Below the pieces are notes generated by a model. It did not search any database. It worked only from the letters and a program-made list of their open reading frames with translations, and was not told the origin of the DNA. Below, one piece after another: positions 38,164 to 47,863 of a DNA stretch of 64,000 nt; the first letter of the stretch is position 1; the number at the start of each line of letters is the position of its first letter. The DNA is from Lentihominibacter butyricus (GTDB lineage Bacteria > Bacillota > Clostridia > Peptostreptococcales > Anaerovoracaceae), in NCBI RefSeq assembly GCF_025567305.1, contig NZ_JAOQJP010000009.1:62001-126000 (forward strand). Direction: 5' to 3'. The translations under genes and the position numbers were made by a program.

Positions 38164-41100
38164 GTGGCAGAAAAGGGAATGATCAACATTACAGGTGCAG
38201 CTGAAGGTTGCGTCGCACCGATCATATCAGATTTAATCAATGAGAAAAAAGGTCAGAGTCTTATTGTTGTTTCTACTTTTAACAGAGCGAAACGACTGGC
38301 AGCGGACCTTTCTTTTTTTAATACGCGCAATATCTACATACTGCCGCAGGAGGAAGAGACTTTCCTGCAGTATGAAGCGAGAAGCAATGATGATCTGCTG
38401 GAACGCATGAAAGTGCTGCGCGCTGTCACTGCAGGCGAGGAATGCATAGTGATCGCTCCCGTTACGGGTGCGGTGAAAAAGCTGCCGCCCAGAGAGATAT
38501 TCGAAGAGAATGTACTCAGGCTGAAGCTCGGGGAAGACGCAGATCCCGAAGAGATAAAAAGGCGTCTGACTCTGATGGGATACGAGCGGGTCTCAATGAT
38601 AGAAAGCCGCGGAGAATACAGCATCAGAGGCGGAATAATAGACATCTTCACGCCGGACAGTGACGATCCGTACAGAGTGGAGCTGTTCGACACGGAAGTA
38701 GACTCGATAAGGACATTCGACAGCCTCACGCAGCGCTCGATAGAGGCGCTCAGCGATATATCGGTATATCCGTGTTCTCATATAGCAAAGGATCACGAAG
38801 TGTTCGAGGCTGCCGGAAAGAGGATCACCAGAGCGTATGACAGGCGCATAAAGGCTCTCGAAAAGAAAGAGGGCAGCAGCGAGACCGTATACAACCTCAA
38901 ACAGCGAAAGCAGCAGCTTCTGGAATACACGGAGAGCATGATAAACCTGCAGTACATGGAAAAGTTCATAAATTATTTTTATGACGAGACAATGTACATC
39001 TGGGACTACATGGACGATCCGCAGCTTTTCATAGACGATCCTGCCAGGATCCTCGAGACACTGGAGGCATATGAAAAAGAACGTGCGGACGATATAGACG
39101 CGATACTTGCGGCAGGCAGAGGCATCGGAGAGGATTTCGCATCGATGTCCGGCCAGGCCGATTATTTCAGGCTCTATGAAAAGGAAGGCTATATATTGAC
39201 GCCGTTCGTCAGCACGATAAAAAAGGCGCCGTTCCTCAAAGAGCTGATAAATGTGGAATGCAGGCAGGCTCCTGTCTTCAACGGCAGGATGGATATCCTC
39301 AAAACCGAGCTGGAAAACTATGCTGCGCGAGGGTACACCGTTACGATCGTCTGTAGCAGCGACGAGCGGATGAAAAGCGTGCAGGAGTTCCTGACACATG
39401 AAAATCTGACAGGAAAGGCGTCGGTCAGAAAAGGTGTACTGACGGCAGGCATGGAGCTCTGTGACAGGAAAGAGTGCTATATCTGGGAAGGCGATATTTT
39501 CGGCGGCAGCCGCAGGAAGAAAAAACGCTCGAAACGCTCAGCAGGCTCTCAGATCAAGAGCTTCTCGGACGTGCAGGAAGGCGACTATGTAGTTCATGAA
39601 AGCCACGGTATCGGCAAGTTCATGGGCATAGAGCAGCTGGTCGTCCAGGGGGTGAAGAAGGATTACCTCAAAGTAAAGTATGCAGGTGAGGACTCGCTTT
39701 ACATCCCGGTGGATCAGCTGGGGATGCTCCAGAAGTACGTCGGAGGAGATGGCGTGACGCCAAGACTGAACAAGCTTTCCGGCAGCGAGTGGAAGCAGAC
39801 CAAGGCGAGAGCGCAGAAAGCCGTGAACGATATGGCTGAGGAACTGATACGCGTGTCGGCAGCGAGGATGAACGAAAAAGGCTATGCCTTCTCGGAGGAT
39901 ACGGTCTGGCAGCATGAATTCGAGGACAGCTTCCCGTATGCCGAGACCGATGACCAGCTCAGATGCGTGGATGAGATAAAAGGCGACATGGAAAAGGATT
40001 CGCCGATGGACAGACTGCTGTGCGGAGACGTCGGATTCGGCAAGACCGAAGTTGCCGCCAGGGCTCTTTTCAAATGCGTGGCTGACGGAAAACAGGCGGC
40101 GGTGCTCGTGCCGACGACGCTTCTGGCGAACCAGCACTACTACACGATGAAAGATCGCTTTGAAAAATTCCCGTTCAAGGTCGAGATGATGTCGAGGTTC
40201 AAGAGCGCAGCACAGCAGAAACGCATAATAGAAGGCCTTGAGAACGGCAGCGTCGACATGGTGATAGGAACGCACAGACTGCTGTCTGAAGATGTAAAGT
40301 TCAAGGATCTCGGTCTGCTGGTGATAGATGAGGAGCAGAGATTCGGCGTGAAGCACAAGGAAAGGCTCAAGCAGCTGAAGACTAATGTGGACGTGCTGAC
40401 GCTGTCGGCTACCCCGATACCGAGGACGCTGCACATGTCTCTGTCAGGTGTTAAGGACATGAGCGTCATCGAGGAGCCGCCTGAAGACAGATATCCTGTC
40501 CAGACATATGTTATGGAGCAGGACGATTTCGTGATAAGAGAAGCGATAGAAAAGGAGCTGGCAAGAGGCGGTCAGGTATACGTGCTGTACAACCGCGTTG
40601 AGTCGATAAACCGTGTCGCCAGCGATATCGAAGCGCTGGTGCCGGATGCCGATGTAGTCGTCGGACATGGCAAGATGCGTGAAAAGCAGCTTGAGAATAT
40701 AATAATAGATTTTTCGGAAGGCGAATACAATGTGCTGGTCGCAACGACGATCATAGAATCGGGGATAGATATACCGAACGTGAACACGATGATCGTGCTG
40801 GATGCAGACAGGTTCGGACTGGCGCAGCTCCATCAGCTGAGAGGCAGAGTGGGGCGTTCAGGCAGGATGGCGTATGCATATCTGATGTATACGAAAGACA
40901 GGAATCTGAGCGAGATCGCGGAAAAGCGCCTGCGTGCTATCAGGGAGTTCACGGAGTTCGGGTCCGGGTTCAGGATCGCGATGAAAGACCTCGAACTGCG
41001 CGGCGCCGGAAACATACTTGGCACAGAACAGTCCGGGCACATGCTCAGCATAGGGTATGAGCTCTACTGCAAGATGCTGGAAGAAGCCGTCGATGCTGCA

Positions 41101-41577
41101 AAAGGCAAGGAAACGCTGCCGCAGGCGGAAGAGACGGCGTTCAGTCTGGCGATACCGGCGGTGATACCGAAACGATATATAGAAAACGAAGTGCTGAGAC
41201 TGCAGATGTACAAGAAGATAGCGATGATCGAAAGCGACGAGGACGAGGCGGAGATAGTCGATGAGCTTCTCGACAGATTCGGAGACATACCGAAGGATAC
41301 CATGAACCTCGTCAAGATATCGAAGATAAGAGCGATGGCAGGCAGGCTGGGAGTGAAGGAAATAACCCAGCAGGGCTACAAGATCATTTTCGGACTGTGG
41401 GAAAACGTCAAGCTGACAGAGCCTGTCATGGCGGCACTTGTTGCGAAGTACGGTGCAAAGATGATGATAAACGGAGGCAAAGAGCCGTTCATACGGCTGA
41501 CGATAAACAAAGAGGAGCCGGTGAAGGCGATAGAACAGTTCCTGCAGACCGCTGTGAACGAACAGAAGCCGAACTGA
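38164..41577 (+). CDS. mfd: Transcription-repair coupling factor Mfd
   Basis: A 1137-residue protein. The UvrB-like N-terminal domain contains GGIIDIFTPDSDDPYRVELF near residue 155. The RNA-polymerase-interacting CarD-like domain has GDYVVHESHGIGKFMGIEQL near 475. Translocase motifs are GDVGFGKTEVA (Walker A), DEEQRFG and the TRG region QLRGRVGRSG. Mfd removes stalled RNA polymerase and recruits UvrA. The preferred start is GTG at 38164, behind GAGGG at 5-6 bases. GTG 38152 and ATG 38179 are alternatives. Confidence 0.96.
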   Translation: MAEKGMINITGAAEGCVAPIISDLINEKKGQSLIVVSTFNRAKRLAADLSFFNTRNIYILPQEEETFLQYEARSNDDLLERMKVLRAVTAGEECIVIAPVTGAVKKLPPREIFEENVLRLKLGEDADPEEIKRRLTLMGYERVSMIESRGEYSIRGGIIDIFTPDSDDPYRVELFDTEVDSIRTFDSLTQRSIEALSDISVYPCSHIAKDHEVFEAAGKRITRAYDRRIKALEKKEGSSETVYNLKQRKQQLLEYTESMINLQYMEKFINYFYDETMYIWDYMDDPQLFIDDPARILETLEAYEKERADDIDAILAAGRGIGEDFASMSGQADYFRLYEKEGYILTPFVSTIKKAPFLKELINVECRQAPVFNGRMDILKTELENYAARGYTVTIVCSSDERMKSVQEFLTHENLTGKASVRKGVLTAGMELCDRKECYIWEGDIFGGSRRKKKRSKRSAGSQIKSFSDVQEGDYVVHESHGIGKFMGIEQLVVQGVKKDYLKVKYAGEDSLYIPVDQLGMLQKYVGGDGVTPRLNKLSGSEWKQTKARAQKAVNDMAEELIRVSAARMNEKGYAFSEDTVWQHEFEDSFPYAETDDQLRCVDEIKGDMEKDSPMDRLLCGDVGFGKTEVAARALFKCVADGKQAAVLVPTTLLANQHYYTMKDRFEKFPFKVEMMSRFKSAAQQKRIIEGLENGSVDMVIGTHRLLSEDVKFKDLGLLVIDEEQRFGVKHKERLKQLKTNVDVLTLSATPIPRTLHMSLSGVKDMSVIEEPPEDRYPVQTYVMEQDDFVIREAIEKELARGGQVYVLYNRVESINRVASDIEALVPDADVVVGHGKMREKQLENIIIDFSEGEYNVLVATTIIESGIDIPNVNTMIVLDADRFGLAQLHQLRGRVGRSGRMAYAYLMYTKDRNLSEIAEKRLRAIREFTEFGSGFRIAMKDLELRGAGNILGTEQSGHMLSIGYELYCKMLEEAVDAAKGKETLPQAEETAFSLAIPAVIPKRYIENEVLRLQMYKKIAMIESDEDEAEIVDELLDRFGDIPKDTMNLVKISKIRAMAGRLGVKEITQQGYKIIFGLWENVKLTEPVMAALVAKYGAKMMINGGKEPFIRLTINKEEPVKAIEQFLQTAVNEQKPN

Positions 41578-41663
41578 GTTTTCGTCAGGAAGGCCGCCCG
41601 GAATGCTCAGAACGATCGGAGCGCCGGAAGGCGGCAGAGATTGCAGACAGGAGGGATATGGAA

Positions 41664-42416
41664 ATGGTAAAAGCAGTGATAACAGCACCAAGAGGCAGTA
41701 TGGGGAGCCTGATAGTGCGCGCAGCTCATGACAGGGACGGTATAGAGATCGTCGGCGGTGTCGGCGCGCCGGGACGAGAGTATATCGGCACTGATATAGG
41801 ACTTGCCGCAGGTCTCGGTACTGAGGCGGGAGCGCTGGTATACGATGACATAGAGAAGATAATAGGAGAATGCGACCTGGTGATAGACTTTTCGACAGTC
41901 GAGCTTTCGATGAAGGTGCTTGAAAGCTGCAGGTGGCATGGAAAGGCATTCATTTGCGGAACGACAGGCTTTACTGATGAGCAGACGAAGCAGATACTGG
42001 AAGCAGCGGAAGTCATACCGGTGATGAAAGCGTCAAATACTTCATACGTCGTGAATGTGATGAAAGAACTGCTGGGACAGGCTGCTGCAAAGCTGGGAGA
42101 CAAGTGCAGGATAGAGATAATCGACATGCACAGCGAGACAAAGAAAGACGCACCGAGCGGCACGGCGATAGAGTTTGCGGAGGAGATGGCGGCAAAGTCG
42201 CCGGACAAGTCGTACGATGATATAACATTCCATTCGGTGAGAGCAGGCAACACGCCGAGCACGCATACGGTCATATTCGGATGTATGGGTGAAAAGCTGG
42301 AAATATCACACGATGCGTATGACTGGAACTGCTATGCCTCGGGAGCATGTGACGCTGCACTTTTCATGGAAGGAAAAGCACCGGGAAGCTATACGATGGA
42401 GGATGTTATCAGGTGA
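41664..42416 (+). CDS. dapB: 4-hydroxy-tetrahydrodipicolinate reductase
   Basis: A 250-residue enzyme of lysine/diaminopimelate synthesis. A nucleotide-binding opening VKAVITAPRGSMG leads to FICGTTGFTDEQTKQ. The catalytic segment is MHSETKKDAPSGTA (about residues 152-165). AGGAGG lies 9 bases before ATG 41664. ATG 41658 is too close to it. It stands downstream of mfd, away from other dap genes. The nucleotide loop is ITAPRGSMG rather than the usual GxxGxMG, a common variant in some Firmicutes. Confidence 0.92.
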   Translation: MVKAVITAPRGSMGSLIVRAAHDRDGIEIVGGVGAPGREYIGTDIGLAAGLGTEAGALVYDDIEKIIGECDLVIDFSTVELSMKVLESCRWHGKAFICGTTGFTDEQTKQILEAAEVIPVMKASNTSYVVNVMKELLGQAAAKLGDKCRIEIIDMHSETKKDAPSGTAIEFAEEMAAKSPDKSYDDITFHSVRAGNTPSTHTVIFGCMGEKLEISHDAYDWNCYASGACDAALFMEGKAPGSYTMEDVIR

Positions 42417-42474
42417 AACCGCCTGTGATATATGATACATAGAAAATGCAGGATATTCAGGAAGGAGGCGTGTA

Positions 42475-42948
42475 ATGCCGGAGAAAAAAACAGCCGGGCA
42501 GCTGAGGCTGGAAGCCTTTGTAGAAAAGACACTGCGAGAAAACAACGAGGACCAGAAAGACCGGATAAACGGGATGATGCGATCAGAAGCAGCGGGCTGC
42601 TCATTCGAGGACCGCACGATAACATTTGCATTTCCTGTACAGCCGTGGCAGGCAAACCGCGTCGGCGATATGCACGGCGGAATGATATGCACGGCATTCG
42701 ATCTGACGATAGCTGCGCTTGCCAGGTTTTATGCAGAAGAAAACTTTGCACCGACGATAAGTCTTGATGTAAAATATATACGTCCCGTAAAGGTAGGCGA
42801 TACGCTCCTCGTGACGGCTAAGGCGATCGCGGCAGGCAGAAGGATAACCCAGCTGACGTGCGAGGCATACAGCGGGAGGACCGGAAAGCTGGCAGCATCG
42901 GGAGCTTCGGTGTATATGAACGTGGATACCTCGAAGGAGCACAGCTGA
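42475..42948 (+). CDS. PaaI-type hotdog thioesterase
   Basis: A 157-residue hotdog-fold protein. QANRVGDMHGGMICTAFDLT (about residues 58-77) supplies the HGG motif of PaaI/YbgC-like acyl-CoA thioesterases. TISLDVKYIRPVKVGDTLLV is the next conserved strand pair. It has a strong AAGGAGG site. It lies between dapB and carA without clear functional links. Substrate unknown. Confidence 0.82.
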   Translation: MPEKKTAGQLRLEAFVEKTLRENNEDQKDRINGMMRSEAAGCSFEDRTITFAFPVQPWQANRVGDMHGGMICTAFDLTIAALARFYAEENFAPTISLDVKYIRPVKVGDTLLVTAKAIAAGRRITQLTCEAYSGRTGKLAASGASVYMNVDTSKEHS

Positions 42949-43015
42949 AAAGGCAGGCCCCGGCGGAACGGGAATGACATGCTGGTGTATATTTCAAAAA
43001 AAACGATGAATAATG

Positions 43016-43044
43016 TTGCATAAACATTTATAACAGTGTATAAT
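43016..43044 (+). promoter_or_regulatory. Promoter of carAB
   Basis: TTGCAT at 43016-43021, a 17-base spacer and TATAAT at 43039-43044. The leader to carA is about 55 bases, too short for a PyrR-type attenuator. Confidence 0.75.
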
Positions 43045-43103
43045 TATTTACTGATGGCAGAAATGCTGTGGATCTAGTGTGTAAGGAGATAAGGCATAGG
43101 ATT

Positions 43104-44228
43104 ATGATTAAGACGATTGAAAAAATGGAAGGTTTGATCTACCTGGAAGACGGGACCGTGTTCAAGGGTCACGGATTCGGATTCAGGGGAACAGCTGTCG
43201 GAGAACTCGTATTCAATACATCGATGACAGGATATCAGAAAATACTCACTGACCCGTCGTACAAGGGCCAGATAATAAACATGACATATCCGCTGATCGG
43301 AAATTACGGCATAAGCAGGATCGATAACGAATCGGAGAAAGTGCACGCTTTCGGAGTTGTCGTAAAGGATCTGTGCGATGCGCCGTCGAACAGCAACAGC
43401 ATAATGACGATAGATGAATGGCTCAGGAACATGGAGGTCCCGGGAGTGTTCGGAGTCGATACAAGACAGATAACCAAGAAGATAAGAAACAAGGGAACAG
43501 TCAAGTGCGTGATAAGCACAGAAGGCATCTCGATCAGCGAAGCTGCCAGGAGATGTGCGGAGGCAGAGCTCAGAGGCGACTGGATGAAAGAAGTCGGCGT
43601 CAAAGAGAAAGTAGAGCTGAAGAGCCTTGCAGACTCGGATGAAAAACCGTTCAGCGTCGCTGTGATGGACTTCGGTGTAAAGGGCAACATACTGACATGC
43701 CTGCGCGAAAGAAACTGCGACCTTACGATATATCCTTACGGAACATCGGCCGAGACTATACTGGCAGGAAAGCCGGACGGCATATTCCTGACGAACGGCC
43801 CCGGAGATCCGGAGGAAGCAGCAGAGGCCATAGAAGAAGTGAAGAAGCTGATCAGTGCGAATGAGGCACCTATGTTCGGCATATGCATGGGCCACCAGGT
43901 GCTCGCGCTCGCATTCGGAGGAAAGACATACAAACTCAAGTACGGACACCGCGGAGGCAACCACGGTGTGTTCGACAAGAATACGAAGCGCTCGTACATA
44001 ACATCGCAGAACCACGGATTCGCCGTTCAGTATGAAAGCATAATCCTCAAGGGAATGGAGATCACACACCTCAATCTCAACGACGGAACGGTAGAGGGTA
44101 TAGAGCACAGAGACCTGCCTGTATTTTCAGTGCAGTTCCACCCGGAAGCATCACCCGGACCAAACGATACGGGATATCTTTTCGATAAATTCATAAACAT
44201 GATGAAAGGGGACAGAATCAATGCCTAA
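43104..44228 (+). CDS. carA: Carbamoyl-phosphate synthase small subunit
   Basis: A 374-residue glutaminase subunit. The N-terminal domain has GLIYLEDGTVFKGHGFG, TGYQKILTDPSYKGQ and the GIDTRQ-like GVDTRQITKKIR. The class-I amidotransferase domain contains GICMGHQVLALAFGG (nucleophile Cys) and SVQFHPEASPGPND (His-Glu). Start: ATG 43104 after ATAAGGCATAGG. 43068 is an alternative in-frame start with no better site. It overlaps carB by 8 bases, as is common. Confidence 0.95.
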   Translation: MIKTIEKMEGLIYLEDGTVFKGHGFGFRGTAVGELVFNTSMTGYQKILTDPSYKGQIINMTYPLIGNYGISRIDNESEKVHAFGVVVKDLCDAPSNSNSIMTIDEWLRNMEVPGVFGVDTRQITKKIRNKGTVKCVISTEGISISEAARRCAEAELRGDWMKEVGVKEKVELKSLADSDEKPFSVAVMDFGVKGNILTCLRERNCDLTIYPYGTSAETILAGKPDGIFLTNGPGDPEEAAEAIEEVKKLISANEAPMFGICMGHQVLALAFGGKTYKLKYGHRGGNHGVFDKNTKRSYITSQNHGFAVQYESIILKGMEITHLNLNDGTVEGIEHRDLPVFSVQFHPEASPGPNDTGYLFDKFINMMKGDRINA

Positions 44229-47200
44229 GAAGCCATATCTGAAAAAAATACTTATCATCGGTTCCGGCCCGATCGTTATAGGACAGGCTGCGGAATTCGA
44301 CTATGCGGGAACTCAGGCATGCAAGGCCATCAGGGAAGAAGGCATAGAGACTATACTGGTAAACAGCAACCCTGCAACGATCATGACAGACAAGGGGATC
44401 GCAGACAAGGTCTACATGGAGCCGCTCACTGAAGAAGCTCTCGAACAGATCCTTGCAAAGGAGAGACCTGACGGCATACTGGCAGGATTCGGCGGACAGA
44501 CAGGGCTGAACCTGGCTATGGAGCTGGAAAGCAAGGGCATCCTCGAAAAGTACGGCGTGGCTCTGCTGGGTGTAAATAAAGAAAGCATCAAAAGAGCAGA
44601 AGACAGAGAAGAATTCAAGACGCTGATGCAGGATATAGGCGAACCTATACCGAGCAGTGTCATTGCGACATCGATGGATGAATGCTATGATTTCGTTGAA
44701 AAAGAAGGATTCCCTGTTATCATAAGACCTGCGTATACGCTCGGTGGAACAGGCGGCGGTATCGCGGAAAACAAGAAGGAGCTGGAGCTTCTTTGCGTCA
44801 AGGGAATGGAAAACAGCGCGATCGGTCAGATCCTGCTCGAAAAGTCGGTTGCAGGCTGGAAGGAGATCGAGTATGAAGTCATCAGAGACAGCCGTGACAA
44901 CTGCATCATAATATGCAGCATGGAAAACCTTGACCCTGTAGGAGTGCATACAGGCGACAGTATCGTAGTCGCACCTACCCAGACTCTCAGAGACGCTGAG
45001 TATCAGATGCTCAGAGATGCTTCGATAAAGATCATAAGAAACCTCGAGATCGAAGGCGGATGCAACGTGCAGTTCGCACTCGATCCTGACACGGGAAAAT
45101 ACATAGTAATAGAGGTAAACCCTCGAGTAAGCCGTTCGTCAGCACTCGCATCGAAGGCTGCAGGATATCCGATCGCAAAGATAGCAGCGAAGATCGCCAT
45201 CGGATACAACCTGGACGAGCTCTCGAACTACGTTACACAGACGACGAGCGCGTGCTTTGAGCCTACGCTCGACTACGTTGTCGTAAAGTTCCCGAAATGG
45301 CCTTTCGACAAGTTCAGGACAGCATCGAGAAAGCTCGGCACACAGATGAAGGCTACGGGCGAGGTAATGTCCATAGACAGGACATTCGAGAGCGCGCTGC
45401 TCAAGGCGCTCACATCGATCGAGATCAAGTGCGACGGTCTGCACATACCGTTCGTTTCAGGTCTGAACGATGCTGACCTCGTGGAAAAGCTCAAGGCGTG
45501 CGATGACGAGAGGATATTCTGCATCGCGGAAGTCATGAGAAGAGAGCTGATGACAGTCGAGGATCTTTACAATCTGACGAAGATAGACAGATGGTTCCTC
45601 AACAAGATCAGAGGAATAATCGATCTGGAGAACAGACTGCAGACAGAGCCGCTGACCAAGGAAATGGTATACGAGGCAGAGTCGAGAGGCTTCACTGATA
45701 CGGATATCATCACTCTTTCGGGAACGACAAGAGACGTTCTGCAGGATATACGAGTATATAACGATATCTATCCTGTATACAAGATGGTAGATACCTGTGG
45801 CGGAGAGTTCGATGCGCTGACGCCTTACTACTATTCATGCTACGATGAAGAGGATGAGAGCGTAAGGAGCCACGAGAAAAAGATACTGGTAATAGGTTCA
45901 GGTCCGATAAGGATAGGACAGGGTATCGAGTTCGACTACTGCTGCGTACAGGGCGTATGGGCCATCAAGGAACTCGGATACGAAGCGATAATCATGAACA
46001 ACAACCCTGAGACAGTAAGTACCGACTTCGATACATCGGACAAGCTGTACTTCGAGTCGCTGCATATAGACAACGTTATGAACGTTATCAAGAGAGAGCG
46101 TCCTCAGGGAGTTATCATACAGTTCGGCGGACAGACATCGCTGAACCTCGCTGAAAAACTCAGCAGCCGAAGCATAAACATACTAGGAACATCATACAGC
46201 AATATTGACCTGGCTGAGGACAGAGAAAAATTCTGCGAACTCCTTGACGAGCTCGGCATAGCAGTGCCTGAAGGTGTTGCTGTAACGAGCGAGGAAGACG
46301 CATTCGCAGCAGTCAGAAAGCTCGGGTATCCGCTCGTGGTAAGACCGTCATATGTAATAGGCGGACGTGCTATGCAGGTCGTATACAACGATGTAGAGCT
46401 CAAGAGATATCTGAAGGAAGCCGTATCGCTTTCGACAGAGCATCCTGTTCTGATAGACCAGTATATCCAGGGCAAGGAGATCGAAGTCGATGCTATAGCA
46501 GACGGCGAAGACATCCTGATCCCGGGCATCATGGAGCACGTGGAAAGGGCAGGCGTACACTCCGGAGACAGTATTTCGGTATATCCGAACTATTCGCTTT
46601 CAGAGGAAGTGGAAAAGACTCTCGAAGACTACACGAAGAGGATCTCGAAGGCCCTCAATGTGGTGGGTCTTGTGAACATCCAGTACGCATATGACGGAAA
46701 GAAGATCTACGTCATAGAAGTGAACCCTAGAGCGTCGCGTACAGTGCCTATCCTGAGCAAGGTGACAAGAGTTCCTATGGTAAAGCTTGCAGTTGCAGCT
46801 ATGCTGGGCCATAAGCTCAGAGACAGCGAATACGGCACAGGCCTTTACAAAAAGACTGAAGAGTACGCCGTAAAGGTTCCGGTGTTCTCGAGTGCAAAAC
46901 TTACCGACATGGACATCGCTCTCGGACCTGAAATGAAGTCGACAGGCGAAGTGCTCGGAATAGACAAAGATCTGGACAAGGCGATCTACAAGGGTTTCCT
47001 CGGTGCAGGAATGAGCATACCGACGAACGGAAACGTTTTCGTGACGCTCAAGGAGTCTGAGCAGAACACATATACGGCAGACATCCTGAGGGACTATGCA
47101 GAGGCAGGATTCCGTCTCTATGCGACTGATGACACGATAGAATTCATCATGGCGCATGACATACCTGTAGAGCCGATGGATTACGATACGGCGCAGAAGT

Positions 47201-47421
47201 GGATCATGAACCATGACAGTGAGAGCGACGAGAAGATCGCTCTCGTAATAAACATTCCTGTAGTTGCGAACCGAAAGGAAAGAGAAAGCTTCCCGGTAAG
47301 ACGAAAGGCTATCGAGAGAGGCATCTCGGTAATGACATGCATGGATACGGCGCGCGTGTTCCTGAAGGCTGTGAAGCTCAAGCAGCAGGATGCAGTGCTC
47401 GACTATGAACCGCTTGACTGA
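44221..47421 (+). CDS. carB: Carbamoyl-phosphate synthase large subunit
   Basis: A 1066-residue enzyme with two ATP-grasp halves. The first half starts KKILIIGSGPIVIGQAAEFD with IRPAYTLGGTGGGIAEN. The second starts at ~555 with ILVIGSGPIRIGQGIEFD and VRPSYVIGGRAMQVVY. The C-terminal ~130 residues are an MGS-like allosteric domain. It makes carbamoyl phosphate for arginine and pyrimidine synthesis. No pyr or arg genes adjoin it here; argH is 15 kb away. Confidence 0.97.
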   Translation: MPKKPYLKKILIIGSGPIVIGQAAEFDYAGTQACKAIREEGIETILVNSNPATIMTDKGIADKVYMEPLTEEALEQILAKERPDGILAGFGGQTGLNLAMELESKGILEKYGVALLGVNKESIKRAEDREEFKTLMQDIGEPIPSSVIATSMDECYDFVEKEGFPVIIRPAYTLGGTGGGIAENKKELELLCVKGMENSAIGQILLEKSVAGWKEIEYEVIRDSRDNCIIICSMENLDPVGVHTGDSIVVAPTQTLRDAEYQMLRDASIKIIRNLEIEGGCNVQFALDPDTGKYIVIEVNPRVSRSSALASKAAGYPIAKIAAKIAIGYNLDELSNYVTQTTSACFEPTLDYVVVKFPKWPFDKFRTASRKLGTQMKATGEVMSIDRTFESALLKALTSIEIKCDGLHIPFVSGLNDADLVEKLKACDDERIFCIAEVMRRELMTVEDLYNLTKIDRWFLNKIRGIIDLENRLQTEPLTKEMVYEAESRGFTDTDIITLSGTTRDVLQDIRVYNDIYPVYKMVDTCGGEFDALTPYYYSCYDEEDESVRSHEKKILVIGSGPIRIGQGIEFDYCCVQGVWAIKELGYEAIIMNNNPETVSTDFDTSDKLYFESLHIDNVMNVIKRERPQGVIIQFGGQTSLNLAEKLSSRSINILGTSYSNIDLAEDREKFCELLDELGIAVPEGVAVTSEEDAFAAVRKLGYPLVVRPSYVIGGRAMQVVYNDVELKRYLKEAVSLSTEHPVLIDQYIQGKEIEVDAIADGEDILIPGIMEHVERAGVHSGDSISVYPNYSLSEEVEKTLEDYTKRISKALNVVGLVNIQYAYDGKKIYVIEVNPRASRTVPILSKVTRVPMVKLAVAAMLGHKLRDSEYGTGLYKKTEEYAVKVPVFSSAKLTDMDIALGPEMKSTGEVLGIDKDLDKAIYKGFLGAGMSIPTNGNVFVTLKESEQNTYTADILRDYAEAGFRLYATDDTIEFIMAHDIPVEPMDYDTAQKWIMNHDSESDEKIALVINIPVVANRKERESFPVRRKAIERGISVMTCMDTARVFLKAVKLKQQDAVLDYEPLD

Positions 47422-47550
47422 TGCAGCAGGCCGACAGGATATCGGTGAAAAAACAATTTTCGAATTATACTGGAAATCAACATAATTCTCTGGTATTATT
47501 AATAAGTTACCAGCAGAAAAGGTAACAGCGTTAATTGGAGGAACATAACA

Positions 47551-47739
47551 ATGATGATACTTTTCTTAGCACTGATATTCGGAATAATTGTTGCGGCACT
47601 TCTCGTGTTCTCGATCATAAGAAACAGGAATGCCGGTAAAAGCAAGATCGTCAATATATTGAAACTGGTAATCCTGGCTGAAGCGGTCGCATACATAGTC
47701 GTCTTTATCATAGTGATAATCAAGACGATGGCGGCGTGA
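47551..47739 (+). CDS. Small two-helix membrane protein (62 aa)
   Basis: A 62-residue protein that begins MMILFLALIFGIIVAALLVF. A short basic loop (RNRNAGKSK) and a second helix, ILKLVILAEAVAYIVVFIIVI, follow. TTGGAGGAAC gives a strong start. A -10-like TATTAT is near 47495. It has its own terminator, so it is probably expressed alone. No family is recognised. Confidence 0.65.
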   Translation: MMILFLALIFGIIVAALLVFSIIRNRNAGKSKIVNILKLVILAEAVAYIVVFIIVIIKTMAA

Positions 47740-47779
47740 CGACGATTCGCATGACGTATCGGATTCAACTGCAAGATCG

Positions 47780-47820
47780 AATTTCGCTCAGCGCTGCAAA
47801 GCGCTGCAGCGAAATTTTTT
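47780..47820 (+). terminator. Terminator after the 62-aa membrane protein
   Basis: AATTTCGC pairs with GCGAAATT and encloses an inner AGCGCT/AGCGCT stem. It is followed by six T. Confidence 0.88.
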
Positions 47821-47863
47821 GTGAGCAGAATGGATAGTGTATCATATATGGAAGGAGTTTGAA

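Noticed and set aside
41397..41663. In-frame upstream extension of dapB overlapping mfd
   Set aside because: The translation is low-complexity and charged, with no match to DapB, and a strong AGGAGG stands before ATG 41664.
43045..43103. Pyrimidine attenuator before carA
   Set aside because: The leader is about 55 bases and shows no PyrR-binding hairpin or terminator.
44218..44949. Minus-strand frame opposite the carB start
   Set aside because: A shadow of carB codon structure, with no ribosome site and no family motif.
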